This document shows, piece after piece, positions 1-7,465 of a DNA stretch of 64,000 nt (within the stretch, counting starts at the first letter, position 1; every line of letters begins with the position of its first letter). The DNA is from DATEPR01 sp036273855. GTDB lineage: Bacteria; Actinomycetota; Actinomycetes; Mycobacteriales; Pseudonocardiaceae. The DNA is taken from positions 124,001 through 188,000 of the forward strand of contig DASUGU010000042.1 of NCBI GenBank assembly GCA_036273855.1, written 5' to 3'. A model generated the notes under the pieces. It was not told the DNA's origin, made no database searches, and saw only the letters and a program-made list of their open reading frames with translations. Made by a program: the position numbers and the translations under genes.

Positions 1-175
1 GCCCGCGTCCGGGGTACTGCACGCCGTACACCGACCAGCCGGCCGGCACGGCGGACGTCAGCGGCCAGGCCGCCGAGGCATTGCCACCGGCAGGTGGAAA
101 GAACACCAGCCGACCGGTGGCGCCGCCGTCACCGAGCCTGCGCAGCCACGGCGACGACACCTCCGTCGTGGTCAC
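1..175 (-). CDS. Type II thioesterase, N-terminal fragment cut by window edge
   Basis: Only the first 58 codons are inside the window. They read as the start of an alpha/beta-hydrolase thioesterase of the GrsT/TEII type: the first strand LVFFPPAGGNAS, with the PPAGG oxyanion-loop region, is followed about 20 residues later by VQYPGRG. Both are hallmarks of editing thioesterases that remove wrong acyl groups from carrier proteins of NRPS and PKS systems. The GTG start overlaps the stop of the upstream carrier-protein gene by four bases (GTGA), so the two are translationally coupled. The catalytic Ser, Asp and His lie outside the window. The gene shows that the biosynthetic cluster continues to the left. 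Confidence 0.85.
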   Translation of the reverse strand, partial: MTTTEVSSPWLRRLGDGGATGRLVFFPPAGGNASAAWPLTSAVPAGWSVYGVQYPGRG

Positions 176-411
176 GACCCACCCACGATCCGCGCCACCT
201 CGGCGGCGTAGTCGCCGAACCGGGGATGGGTGAACAACACCCGCAGCGGCACCCGCGTGCCGATGCTCTCCTCCAGCCGCGAGCAGATGGACAGCGCCGC
301 GACGGAGTTGCCGCCCAGGTCGAAGAAGTCGTCGTCATCGCACACGGCCTTGCCGAACGCGCCGGACCAGGCCGTCCGCACGGCCGTGAGTTCGTCAGTC
401 TTCGCGGTCAT
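172..411 (-). CDS. Acyl/peptidyl carrier protein, stand-alone (79 aa)
   Basis: A free-standing phosphopantetheine carrier domain. The motif DDFFDLGGNSVAAL carries the Ser (about residue 36) that would take the 4'-phosphopantetheine arm. Its DxFFxLGG(N/D)S form is closer to NRPS peptidyl carriers than to fatty-acid ACPs. I chose the ATG at 411 because an upstream in-frame extension reads through the end of the kinase gene and has no carrier-like sequence. It sits 25 bases after the kinase stop and overlaps the thioesterase start. It is one of two free carrier proteins in this operon, which suggests that at least two carrier-bound intermediates are handled by separate enzymes rather than by one assembly-line protein. 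Confidence 0.9.
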   Translation of the reverse strand: MTAKTDELTAVRTAWSGAFGKAVCDDDDFFDLGGNSVAALSICSRLEESIGTRVPLRVLFTHPRFGDYAAEVARIVGGS

Positions 412-436
412 CACTCTCACCCATCGGAAGAAGTCG

Positions 437-1417
437 CTACGATCCGGCGGACACCGACAGGCTGCGCCCGCCGGGCAGGTACGCCGATCGGCTGTCCACA
501 ACGGACTCGAAACCGGGCAGGCAGTGGTCGACCCACACCGTGCCGGCCAGCCGGGCACAGGCCAGCCGGGTCCGCTCCAGCCGGGCGGCGTACCCGGGCC
601 GGGCGCGGTCCAGCAGGATGCCCAGCGCGGTGCCGCTGTGCGCGGTCACCACGCCCGCCCCGCCGACCTCGGCGCAGATCGCGATCATGTCGTCCAGGCA
701 GCGTTTCGGGCACAGCCGCTGGTTCATCAGCGCGCTGCGGGTGGCGACATCGCCGATGGTCCGCGCGTCACCGGCCAGGACGGCGCCGCCCAGCGTGTCC
801 AGCAGCCGCTCGTAGGTCCGCCGGTGGCCCCGGGTGAACGCCTTGGGCCGCTGGTTGAACGCGACCGTCTCGATCTGGCCGCCCTCGTCGATGCCGACCA
901 CGGTCAGTGGCGGCAGGTGCCCGAGGTGCCGGTGCAGCCGCACCTCGCGGTGCGCGAACGCCACCACGCCGTGGTGCATGACGCCGTCGGACGGCTCGAT
1001 CGGCCGCAGCAGGTCCTCGATGACGGCAGGCCCGGGGTCGATCCCGATCGCCCGGCCGACGGCGGCGGCCGTGGCCACCATGTCGGCCGACGAGCTGGCC
1101 AGGCCCTTGCCCTCGGGCAGTTCGCTGTCCACGTAGAGCACGCCACCGGCGGTGACCCCGTAGCGCCGCAGCATCGCGTCGACCAGCCGCCGCGACTTCA
1201 CCTTGCGGGCCGGCCGCACGTGCACCGCCGCGGCCGACGGGTCGAGCAGGAACCGTGCCGTGCTCCAGCGGGCGATCGGCATGGTGACCAGGAAGTCCGG
1301 CCCGTCCGGCAGCGCGCCCTGGAGCAGTTCGCCGAACGTGCCGAACGTGCTCGCGCTCGTGTACGCCTCGACGGCCGTGCGCCGCCGGGTCGTCCTCAGT
1401 CCCGAGTCGGTGGTCAT
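437..1417 (-). CDS. GHMP-family kinase, PduX/L-threonine kinase-like
   Basis: A 326-residue small-molecule kinase. The N-terminal FGTFGELLQGAL resembles the G(T/S)xGE(L/I)xQG start of PduX, which phosphorylates L-threonine at O-3 for cobalamin side-chain synthesis. The GHMP ATP-binding loop PEGKGLASSSAD lies at about residues 101-112, and a C-terminal GHMP motif is plausible around AHSGTALGIL. No cobalamin genes surround it. It lies between an acyltransferase gene (ATGA overlap at 1414-1417) and a carrier-protein gene, so it is probably recruited to the cluster to phosphorylate threonine or another beta-hydroxy amino acid, free or carrier-bound. Such phosphorylation could serve as a leaving group for dehydration. 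The family call is secure; the substrate is inferred. Confidence 0.82.
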   Translation of the reverse strand: MTTDSGLRTTRRRTAVEAYTSASTFGTFGELLQGALPDGPDFLVTMPIARWSTARFLLDPSAAAVHVRPARKVKSRRLVDAMLRRYGVTAGGVLYVDSELPEGKGLASSSADMVATAAAVGRAIGIDPGPAVIEDLLRPIEPSDGVMHHGVVAFAHREVRLHRHLGHLPPLTVVGIDEGGQIETVAFNQRPKAFTRGHRRTYERLLDTLGGAVLAGDARTIGDVATRSALMNQRLCPKRCLDDMIAICAEVGGAGVVTAHSGTALGILLDRARPGYAARLERTRLACARLAGTVWVDHCLPGFESVVDSRSAYLPGGRSLSVSAGS

Positions 1418-2721
1418 CGGCGGTCCGTGTACTCGTGCAGCCGGTGCCACACCGGCATGCTGCCCTGTTCGTAGGTCACGCCCAGGCTGGTCATCAGCGA
1501 CTCCGCCTCGGACCAGTCCCGCCGGATCGAGGGCACGGCGATGCCGTTGCCGGTGCCGGACTCGATGTTGTCCTCGATGGACGCGGTGAGCGTGGCCTGC
1601 GGGCCGACCTCGACGAAGCACACGCGCCCGTGGTCTGCCAGCAGCGCCCGGCAGGCGTCGGCGAACCGCACCGGCTGCCGCAGGTTGGCCGCCCAGTAGT
1701 CGGCGCCGAGCTTGCCGCCGGGCACCGGACCGTCGATCACCGTGGAGTAGAAGGGAATCCGGCCATCGGTGGGCCGGACATCGGCCAGCAGCTCGCGCAA
1801 CTGCGGCAGGATCGGGTCGACCACCGGTGTGTGCGACGCCAGGCCTGCCTTGACCCGCCGGCAGAACACCCTGCGCTCCAGCAGCGGCGCCACCACGGCC
1901 CGGCAGGCGTCGGGAGCGCCCGCGATGGTGGTGAAGTGCGGGCTGTTCACCGCGGCCACCGCGACCTGGTCGGCGAGCTCGCCGATGGCCTGCCACGCGG
2001 CCGCCTCACCCAGCTGCACGGCCCACATGTCGGCGCAGCCCTCCAGGGTCTGGAACAGCGCGCTGCGCCGGCACACGACGGCGGCACCGTCGCTCAGCGA
2101 CAACGTGCCCGCCGCCACCGCGGCCGCGATCTCACCCAGGCTGCTGCCGAACACGACGTCCGGCTCGACACCCCAGTCCCGCCACACCATGGCGAGGCCG
2201 ACCTGGAGCGCCCACAGCGCGGGCTGGACCCGGCTCTCCGCACCCGACGGGGAGTCGTCGAGCAGGTGGTCCAGCACCGACCAGCCGGCTTCGGCGCGGA
2301 TCGCCCGGTCGCAGGCCCGCAGGTGCTCGGCGAAGCGGGGCACGGTGGCCAGCAGTTCGCGGCCCATGCCGGTCCGCTGCGCACCCTGGCCGGGGAACAC
2401 GAAAGCGACCGTGGCCCGCTCGACGGGCTCCGGCTCGTTCGGTTCCGCGGCGATCGCCCGCAACCGCGCGATCAGGCCGTCGCGGTCGGCGGAGCACGCG
2501 GCCCGCCGGTGACGTCCGGTCGGCCGGGCACCGGCGGCGAAGCAGACGTCCACCACGGCGTCCGGTGTCACGGCCACGGCGAGCAGGTCGGCGTACCCGG
2601 CGGCCAGCCTGCGCAGTTCCGCCGGGTCGTCCGAGGACAGCGGGAGCAGGTACGCGGGTGGTCCGGTTTCATCGACACGTTCGTCCACAGGGGACTCAGA
2701 TATCCCGGTGATGACGATCAT
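1414..2721 (-). CDS. Stand-alone (trans) acyltransferase with KS-AT linker
   Basis: A 435-residue acyl-CoA:carrier acyltransferase. Residues about 22-100 look like the linker between ketosynthase and AT in modular PKSs (LPLSS, DVCFAAGA). The AT core follows: VFPGQGAQRTGMGREL at about 108-123, nucleophile elbow FGSSLGEIAAA with Ser194 (the usual GHSxGE His is replaced by Ser), and LASHTPVVDP at the substrate-specificity position, where malonyl enzymes usually read HAFH and methylmalonyl enzymes YASH. Specificity is therefore unclear. The ATG at 2721 has GGGAG directly upstream. No ketosynthase is present in the visible operon, so it should load a carrier in trans. It could be a fragment released from a modular PKS ancestor. 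Confidence 0.88.
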   Translation of the reverse strand: MIVITGISESPVDERVDETGPPAYLLPLSSDDPAELRRLAAGYADLLAVAVTPDAVVDVCFAAGARPTGRHRRAACSADRDGLIARLRAIAAEPNEPEPVERATVAFVFPGQGAQRTGMGRELLATVPRFAEHLRACDRAIRAEAGWSVLDHLLDDSPSGAESRVQPALWALQVGLAMVWRDWGVEPDVVFGSSLGEIAAAVAAGTLSLSDGAAVVCRRSALFQTLEGCADMWAVQLGEAAAWQAIGELADQVAVAAVNSPHFTTIAGAPDACRAVVAPLLERRVFCRRVKAGLASHTPVVDPILPQLRELLADVRPTDGRIPFYSTVIDGPVPGGKLGADYWAANLRQPVRFADACRALLADHGRVCFVEVGPQATLTASIEDNIESGTGNGIAVPSIRRDWSEAESLMTSLGVTYEQGSMPVWHRLHEYTDRR

Positions 2722-2759
2722 CTCCCAATGCGTGAGCGGGCACGGACTGCCCTGGTCGG

Positions 2760-5054
2760 TTATGCGCCCCCGAGATCGACGACGGCGAGGCGGAGTTCCG
2801 ACGTGTACGACTCGCCGTTCTCGTCGGTGAGCCAGAGGTTCTCCAGGTCGGGCAGGACCTCGGTCAGGTGGATCCGGCCCGCCTCCCCGCTGGAGCGCAC
2901 CGCCTTGGCCAGCATGCCGACGGTGAACGGGCTGTCGAAGTCCACGTAGATCGGCTTCTCGGCCTGGGCGACCTTGGCGAACACCCGGCGCGGCAGGCCG
3001 TTGTCCCTGACCCACCGCCGTGCCCTGGCGAACCGGTCGGCCTCCGCCTTCTCGCCGGCGAAGGTCAGCTCGTCGGCGGGGAACGTCCACGACTCCCGGG
3101 TCACGACGAGCCGGTCGATGGTCAGCCGGGGCGTGTGCCGCTGTTCGGGGAACACGCCGAACGTGTCGACGACCAGGTTCATCAGCATCTCGGCCAGCGC
3201 GTCCAGCACGTCGAACCGGTGGCCGTCCGGCTCGGTGACCCACAGTCTGCCGCCGGCCTGTTCGACCGTGAGGTCCACCGCGCGCAGCAGGTGCGGGTGG
3301 GAGGGGTCGACGGTCTGGTCGAACAGCGCGACCAGGTAGTCGCGGTCCCGGACCAGGCCGGGATGGGTCCGGGCGGACAACCGGCCGGAACTGTCCTTGG
3401 CCAGCACCGGATACAGCCGGGGACCGGTGCTCTCGGCGGTGACGCAGTCGAACAGGTCGGCCGGACGCGGTGCCGCACCGATGGCCGCCGCGCTGCGCAG
3501 GGTGTTGATGGCAACGTGGAACTCGCCGAGCACCAGGTCGTAGTCGCCGCGCCGCAGGGCATCGGCGTCCCTGGCGGTGATCATGACGTCCGGGCTGCAG
3601 TAACGGGCGGCCGGCCAGCCCGGTGCCGGCGCGTCGAACACCTCGGCGACCCGGTCGGCCAGTTCCGCCGACGTGTACCGCACCCTGGTCGCGCCGGCCG
3701 GGCAGGCCAGCACGTCGGCCCACCGGCGGCGCAGCTCGGCCGCGGCCGCCTCGGCCACGCTGCCCTGCGCGTCGTGGATCAGCGGCATGCTCTGGATCCA
3801 CAGCCAGGCCAGCGACGGCGGCTCGCCGTGTTCGGCGACGTGCTCGTCGAACAGGTCGGTGAGGGTCGCGATCAGCCGCTCGCCGATGCGATGGGTGAGC
3901 CAGCGGCTGGCGCGCAGCAACAGTTCCAGCGGCCGCAGCCGGTCCAGGAAGTCCCTGCCCAGCGTCGGCGTCGCGGCACGCAGGGCGTCGTGGTAGACCA
4001 GCGTCCGCCCGCCGTACGCCTTGCCGGCGTTGCGGTTGGGCGCGGCACCGGTGACGTCGCCGAACGTGGAGTCCAGGGTGGCCAGCGTCTTGGCCAGTTC
4101 CACCGGGTCGTCCGCCACCTGCCGGACGTCCTCGCGGGCGGTCTCGAGCCGGTCGAGCATGGCCAGGCCGCGGGTGGCCAGTTCCGGATCACCGATCCCG
4201 GCGACGAGCCGGCGCAGGTCGAGCTCCGGTCGCAGCGACACCGGCACGTCCAGCCGCCACCACACGATCCGCTTGCGGGCCAACCGGTCCAGGATGGCGT
4301 ACGCGTCATCGCCGGCCGCGTCCGCGATCCGCCGGGCCGGGGTGCGGCCGTCACAGCGGTGCAGCACGGCGATGTCCTGCTCGGACAGCGGGATCGGCCG
4401 CACGCCGGGCATCCGCGCCGCGCCGTCCGCGATCCGGACGAACGGCGGGATCCTCGGCGCCAGCCACTCGCGCACGCCGTCCAGCCCGCCGATGGTCGCG
4501 GCCAACCGGTCCACGGCCCACGTCTCGAAGAAGACCTCGGTACCGGCGGTCAGTCCGGAACCGGTGCGCACCTCCGTGGTGGCACGGTCCGGGTCCAGCC
4601 GACCCCATCCGATGGGGCCGAAGAACCCGATCGTGTCGTTCTTCACGCAGTACCGCTGCCAGTACCGGACCAGCAGTTCCTCGTGCTGCCGGTACCGCTT
4701 GTTCCGCCCGTCGATCTCCGGCCTGCGGCGCAGGAAGGAGCCGAGCCCGGTCTCCACGGAGTTGTGGTTCTGCCAGGTCATCGCCAGGCGGAACCGTGGC
4801 TGGGTGACGATGTCGCGCAGCCGGGCGGTCAGCCTGAGCATCCCGGCGTCGAACGCGTCGCGGTACCCCGCCCAGTCGGCCTGGCCGGCCGACGGGCGGG
4901 TGACCTCGTCGGCCAGCGCGGCCAGTTCGGGGGCGGCCAGCCGGGTCACGCCGGCCGCCGGGAAGCCCGGCGCCCGGAGCAGGACCGGCCGCCAGATCGC
5001 CCACTGCCCACCGGGCAGCGGCACATGGGTCTGGTCGAGTGGGTCGGTGTGCAT
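2760..5054 (-). CDS. LanB-like dehydratase, N-terminal (tRNA-using) domain only
   Basis: A 764-residue protein matching the N-terminal half of class I lanthipeptide dehydratases, the half that transfers glutamate from Glu-tRNA to Ser/Thr side chains. The conserved block RYCVKNDTIGFFGPIGWG lies near residues 134-151 (LanB proteins have a TPFG-like motif here). The C-terminus ends in HLTEVLPDLENLWLTDENG and YTSELRL, typical of the end of this domain. The roughly 300-residue SpaB_C elimination domain is absent. Single-domain relatives include PEARLs, which add amino acids from aminoacyl-tRNA to peptides. No LanC or precursor peptide is near; carrier proteins flank it. I infer a tRNA-dependent step on a carrier-bound substrate. 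The family is clear, the reaction is not. Confidence 0.85.
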   Translation of the reverse strand: MHTDPLDQTHVPLPGGQWAIWRPVLLRAPGFPAAGVTRLAAPELAALADEVTRPSAGQADWAGYRDAFDAGMLRLTARLRDIVTQPRFRLAMTWQNHNSVETGLGSFLRRRPEIDGRNKRYRQHEELLVRYWQRYCVKNDTIGFFGPIGWGRLDPDRATTEVRTGSGLTAGTEVFFETWAVDRLAATIGGLDGVREWLAPRIPPFVRIADGAARMPGVRPIPLSEQDIAVLHRCDGRTPARRIADAAGDDAYAILDRLARKRIVWWRLDVPVSLRPELDLRRLVAGIGDPELATRGLAMLDRLETAREDVRQVADDPVELAKTLATLDSTFGDVTGAAPNRNAGKAYGGRTLVYHDALRAATPTLGRDFLDRLRPLELLLRASRWLTHRIGERLIATLTDLFDEHVAEHGEPPSLAWLWIQSMPLIHDAQGSVAEAAAAELRRRWADVLACPAGATRVRYTSAELADRVAEVFDAPAPGWPAARYCSPDVMITARDADALRRGDYDLVLGEFHVAINTLRSAAAIGAAPRPADLFDCVTAESTGPRLYPVLAKDSSGRLSARTHPGLVRDRDYLVALFDQTVDPSHPHLLRAVDLTVEQAGGRLWVTEPDGHRFDVLDALAEMLMNLVVDTFGVFPEQRHTPRLTIDRLVVTRESWTFPADELTFAGEKAEADRFARARRWVRDNGLPRRVFAKVAQAEKPIYVDFDSPFTVGMLAKAVRSSGEAGRIHLTEVLPDLENLWLTDENGESYTSELRLAVVDLGGA

Positions 5055-5064
5055 GGTGTGCCGC

Positions 5065-5319
5065 CTATCCGGCGAGGGAGGCCATGACCTCGTCGCACAG
5101 CTCGTCCGGGGTGCGGCGCATGAACAGGGTCGCGATCGGCACCCGGACGCCGACCTTGTCGCGCAGGCTGTGCACGAGGGTCACGCCCTTCACGGAGTCG
5201 CCGCCGTGCTCGAAGAAGTCGTCCTCCGCCGTGATGTTCCGGTTGCCCAGGATCTCCCGGAAGAGACCCACCACGAGATCGCGGATCTCGTCGGTCGTGT
5301 ACGTCTTGCTGTTCAGCAT
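5065..5319 (-). CDS. Peptidyl/acyl carrier protein, stand-alone (84 aa)
   Basis: The second free carrier protein of the operon. EDDFFEHGGDSVKGV holds the phosphopantetheine Ser at about residue 42, in the GGDS form typical of NRPS carriers. It starts only 10 bases after the JmjC gene stop and ends 10 bases before the LanB-like gene, so these three are almost certainly co-translated and may act together: hydroxylation or tRNA-dependent modification of an aminoacyl or acyl group on this carrier. It shares only the general fold with the carrier at 172-411, so the two are unlikely to be a recent duplication. Confidence 0.9.
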   Translation of the reverse strand: MLNSKTYTTDEIRDLVVGLFREILGNRNITAEDDFFEHGGDSVKGVTLVHSLRDKVGVRVPIATLFMRRTPDELCDEVMASLAG

Positions 5320-5329
5320 TTCCGACTCC

Positions 5330-6229
5330 TCAGGAGATGTAGACGAAGTACGACTTCAGTGCAGGCATCAGGGTGGACAGCGGGACGCCTGCCCACACGC
5401 CGAGGGCGAACAGGAGGTTGTAGCGGAGGTTCCGCACCGGCATCCGCTCGCGGACCACCCGCAGCCCCTGCACCGCGCTCCTGCGGTCGTGCCAGTCGAT
5501 GTTGAACGACACCGATGGGCTCAGGGACGTGACCTTGTGCAGGGTGCCGGGCGGCATGTAGAGCATGTCGCCGGCCTCGACGACGCAGTTCAGCAGCGGG
5601 ACGCCCGCGAACCTGGGGAACCGCTCCAGATCCGGCTTGTCAGGGTCTACATAGGACCAGCGCCACTTGTGGGTGTAGCAGCGGTCGCGGTAGGCGTTCA
5701 GCGCCATGACGAACCGCTTGCTGCCGTCGAACTGGAAGAACAGGTTGTGCGTGAGCAGCGTGTCGAAGTGGAACGACGTCTCCGCACGGGACGGGCCGAT
5801 GAAGAACTGCGGGAACTCCCACCACTGGTCGCGGAAGAACTTCGGGAACAGGTGCGCGGGGAACGGTTCCAGGTCGCGCCGCAGGCCAGGCACCAGTGCC
5901 AGCATCGGCACGTCGTGCAGGTAGGCCGGCGGCTCGCCCGGCTCGTCCAGCACGGCCGCCCGCTGCTCCCACTCGGCCACCGTCTTGGCGTAGTCGGTGA
6001 GCGGCACCGAGACGGTGACGCCGTCGGCGACCCGCCCGGTCTTCAGCCGCACCGGCAGGTCCGGCGCGATGGACTCGAAGTAGGGCAGGGACCACTTCTC
6101 GGTGGCCGGCAGCCCGGCCAGCGCGCCCTTGAGCAGTACCGGCTTGCGGTTGACGTACCCCGCGTAGAACTCCGGCGCCGACAGCGACGGGCGGACGTCA
6201 ATGGACGTGGACAGATTCGAGATCGTCAT
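5330..6229 (-). CDS. JmjC/cupin-8 Fe(II)/2-oxoglutarate hydroxylase-like protein
   Basis: A 299-residue cupin. The iron-binding facial triad is visible: FHFD (His154, Asp156) in a strand followed by LTHNLFFQFDGSKRF, and the distal His231 in GDMLYMPPGTLHKV. The Lys in GSKRF is at the position that usually binds 2-oxoglutarate. These features match JmjC-type hydroxylases acting on amino acids, peptides or carrier-bound residues. The C-terminal 40 residues are hydrophobic. The start lies inside the end of the threonine-aldolase gene (32-base overlap), showing tight coupling. In this operon a beta-hydroxylation of a carrier-bound amino acid is likely, which would create or consume a beta-hydroxy amino acid alongside the aldolase and kinase. 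Substrate unknown. Confidence 0.85.
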   Translation of the reverse strand: MTISNLSTSIDVRPSLSAPEFYAGYVNRKPVLLKGALAGLPATEKWSLPYFESIAPDLPVRLKTGRVADGVTVSVPLTDYAKTVAEWEQRAAVLDEPGEPPAYLHDVPMLALVPGLRRDLEPFPAHLFPKFFRDQWWEFPQFFIGPSRAETSFHFDTLLTHNLFFQFDGSKRFVMALNAYRDRCYTHKWRWSYVDPDKPDLERFPRFAGVPLLNCVVEAGDMLYMPPGTLHKVTSLSPSVSFNIDWHDRRSAVQGLRVVRERMPVRNLRYNLLFALGVWAGVPLSTLMPALKSYFVYIS

Positions 6230-7337
6230 GGATACCTCTGACCGATGTCGCGTGCACGGACTGGTCGTGCAGAATCGAACGGATCACATCGACGGCATGG
6301 TCGATGTCGTCGGCCGTGACACCGCAGTGGGTCACGGCGCGGATCTGGCCGTGCGCGAGCTCGGCCAGCACCACACCGCGCTGGGCGGCGGCGGTGATCA
6401 GGGTGCGGTTGTCGCAGTACCGCGACACGACCCGGAAGAACACCATGTTGGTGCTCACGTCGGTCGTGTCCACCACGATGCCGGCGATCCCGGCCAGCCC
6501 GGCCGCCAGGCGGCGGGCCGTGACGTGGTCCTCGGACAGGCGATACCTGTTGCGCAGGGCGGTGATGCCGGCCGCCGCGAGCAGTCCGGACTGCCGCATG
6601 CCGCCGCCCAGCATCTTGCGCACGTGCCGCACCCGGTCGACGAAGTCGGCATCGCCGGCCACCATGGAGCCGACCGGGGCGCCGAGTCCCTTGGACAGGC
6701 AGAACTGCACCGAGTCCGCGAACTGGGCGATCTTGGACGGCGCCACGCCCAGCGCCAGCGCCGCGTTGAAGATGCGGGCACCGTCCATGTGGACCGCGAC
6801 CCGCCGTTCCCGCGCCAGCTCGGCGACGTCGGCCAGGTAGTCCATCGGCAGCACCTTGGCGCCCGCCTGGTTCTGCGGGTTCTCCAGGCAGATCAGCGCG
6901 GGCAGCGCGAACTGCGGATCGGTGGGGTCGCCGGGGAACGCGGCCTGGATCGCGTCCAGCGCTAGCGTGCCGTCCGGCTGGTTGGGCACCGGGTGGTACA
7001 CGATGCCACCGCAGACCGATGCACCGCCGGCCTCGTACACGTAGATGTCGGACTCCTCGCCGACGATCACCTTGGCGCCCCGAGGGCAGTGCGTCATCAG
7101 GCTGGCGAGATTGGCCATCGTCCCGCTCGGTAGGAAGCAGGCGGCCGCCTTGCCGAGCGTGTGCGCGGCGAGCCGTTCCAGCTCGGTGACCGTCGGGTCC
7201 TCGCCGTACACGTCGTCGCCCAGCTCGGCGGTGATCATCGCCTGCAGCATGGCCGTGGAGGGCAGGGTGAAGGTGTCACTGCGGAGCTCGACCCTGCGCC
7301 TCCCGGGGGAAGTAGTGGTAGCTGCGCGGTCGTTCAC
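6198..7337 (-). CDS. Low-specificity threonine aldolase / beta-eliminating lyase family PLP enzyme
   Basis: A 379-residue fold-type I PLP enzyme. ELRSDTFTLPSTAML at the N-terminus, GDDVYGEDPTV, HMDGARIFNAA (PLP-ring Asp and Arg) and the Schiff-base Lys216 in FCLSKGLGAPVGS are standard for L-threonine aldolase, which interconverts beta-hydroxy amino acids with glycine plus an aldehyde. I prefer the GTG at 7337 because CAGGAGG lies five bases upstream; a GTG at 7358 would add seven residues and swallow that ribosome site. It is the first gene of the biosynthetic operon and overlaps the JmjC gene. It may make the unusual beta-hydroxy amino acid used by the pathway. A housekeeping aldolase is possible but the coupling argues against it. 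Confidence 0.87.
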   Translation of the reverse strand: MNDRAATTTSPGRRRVELRSDTFTLPSTAMLQAMITAELGDDVYGEDPTVTELERLAAHTLGKAAACFLPSGTMANLASLMTHCPRGAKVIVGEESDIYVYEAGGASVCGGIVYHPVPNQPDGTLALDAIQAAFPGDPTDPQFALPALICLENPQNQAGAKVLPMDYLADVAELARERRVAVHMDGARIFNAALALGVAPSKIAQFADSVQFCLSKGLGAPVGSMVAGDADFVDRVRHVRKMLGGGMRQSGLLAAAGITALRNRYRLSEDHVTARRLAAGLAGIAGIVVDTTDVSTNMVFFRVVSRYCDNRTLITAAAQRGVVLAELAHGQIRAVTHCGVTADDIDHAVDVIRSILHDQSVHATSVRGIHDDLESVHVH

Positions 7338-7465
7338 GACCACCTCCTGAGAGTGCACCGTCCGGCGTCGTCCGCGCCCTGTCTCGTGCCATGCTCAGCG
7401 GCCCGCCCATCAGCGGTCCATCGACGGCCTATCGAGGCAGCGCGGCGGACGATCGCCGGGTGCGT

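Noticed and set aside
2722..3801. In-frame N-terminal extension of the acyltransferase
   Set aside because: The sequence is Arg/Gly-rich, antisense-like reading of the LanB gene. The ATG at 2721 has a good ribosome site and the natural linker start.
1..7337. A lanthipeptide or thiopeptide cluster
   Set aside because: Only the LanB N-domain is present. There is no precursor, LanC or SpaB_C, and carrier proteins dominate the operon.
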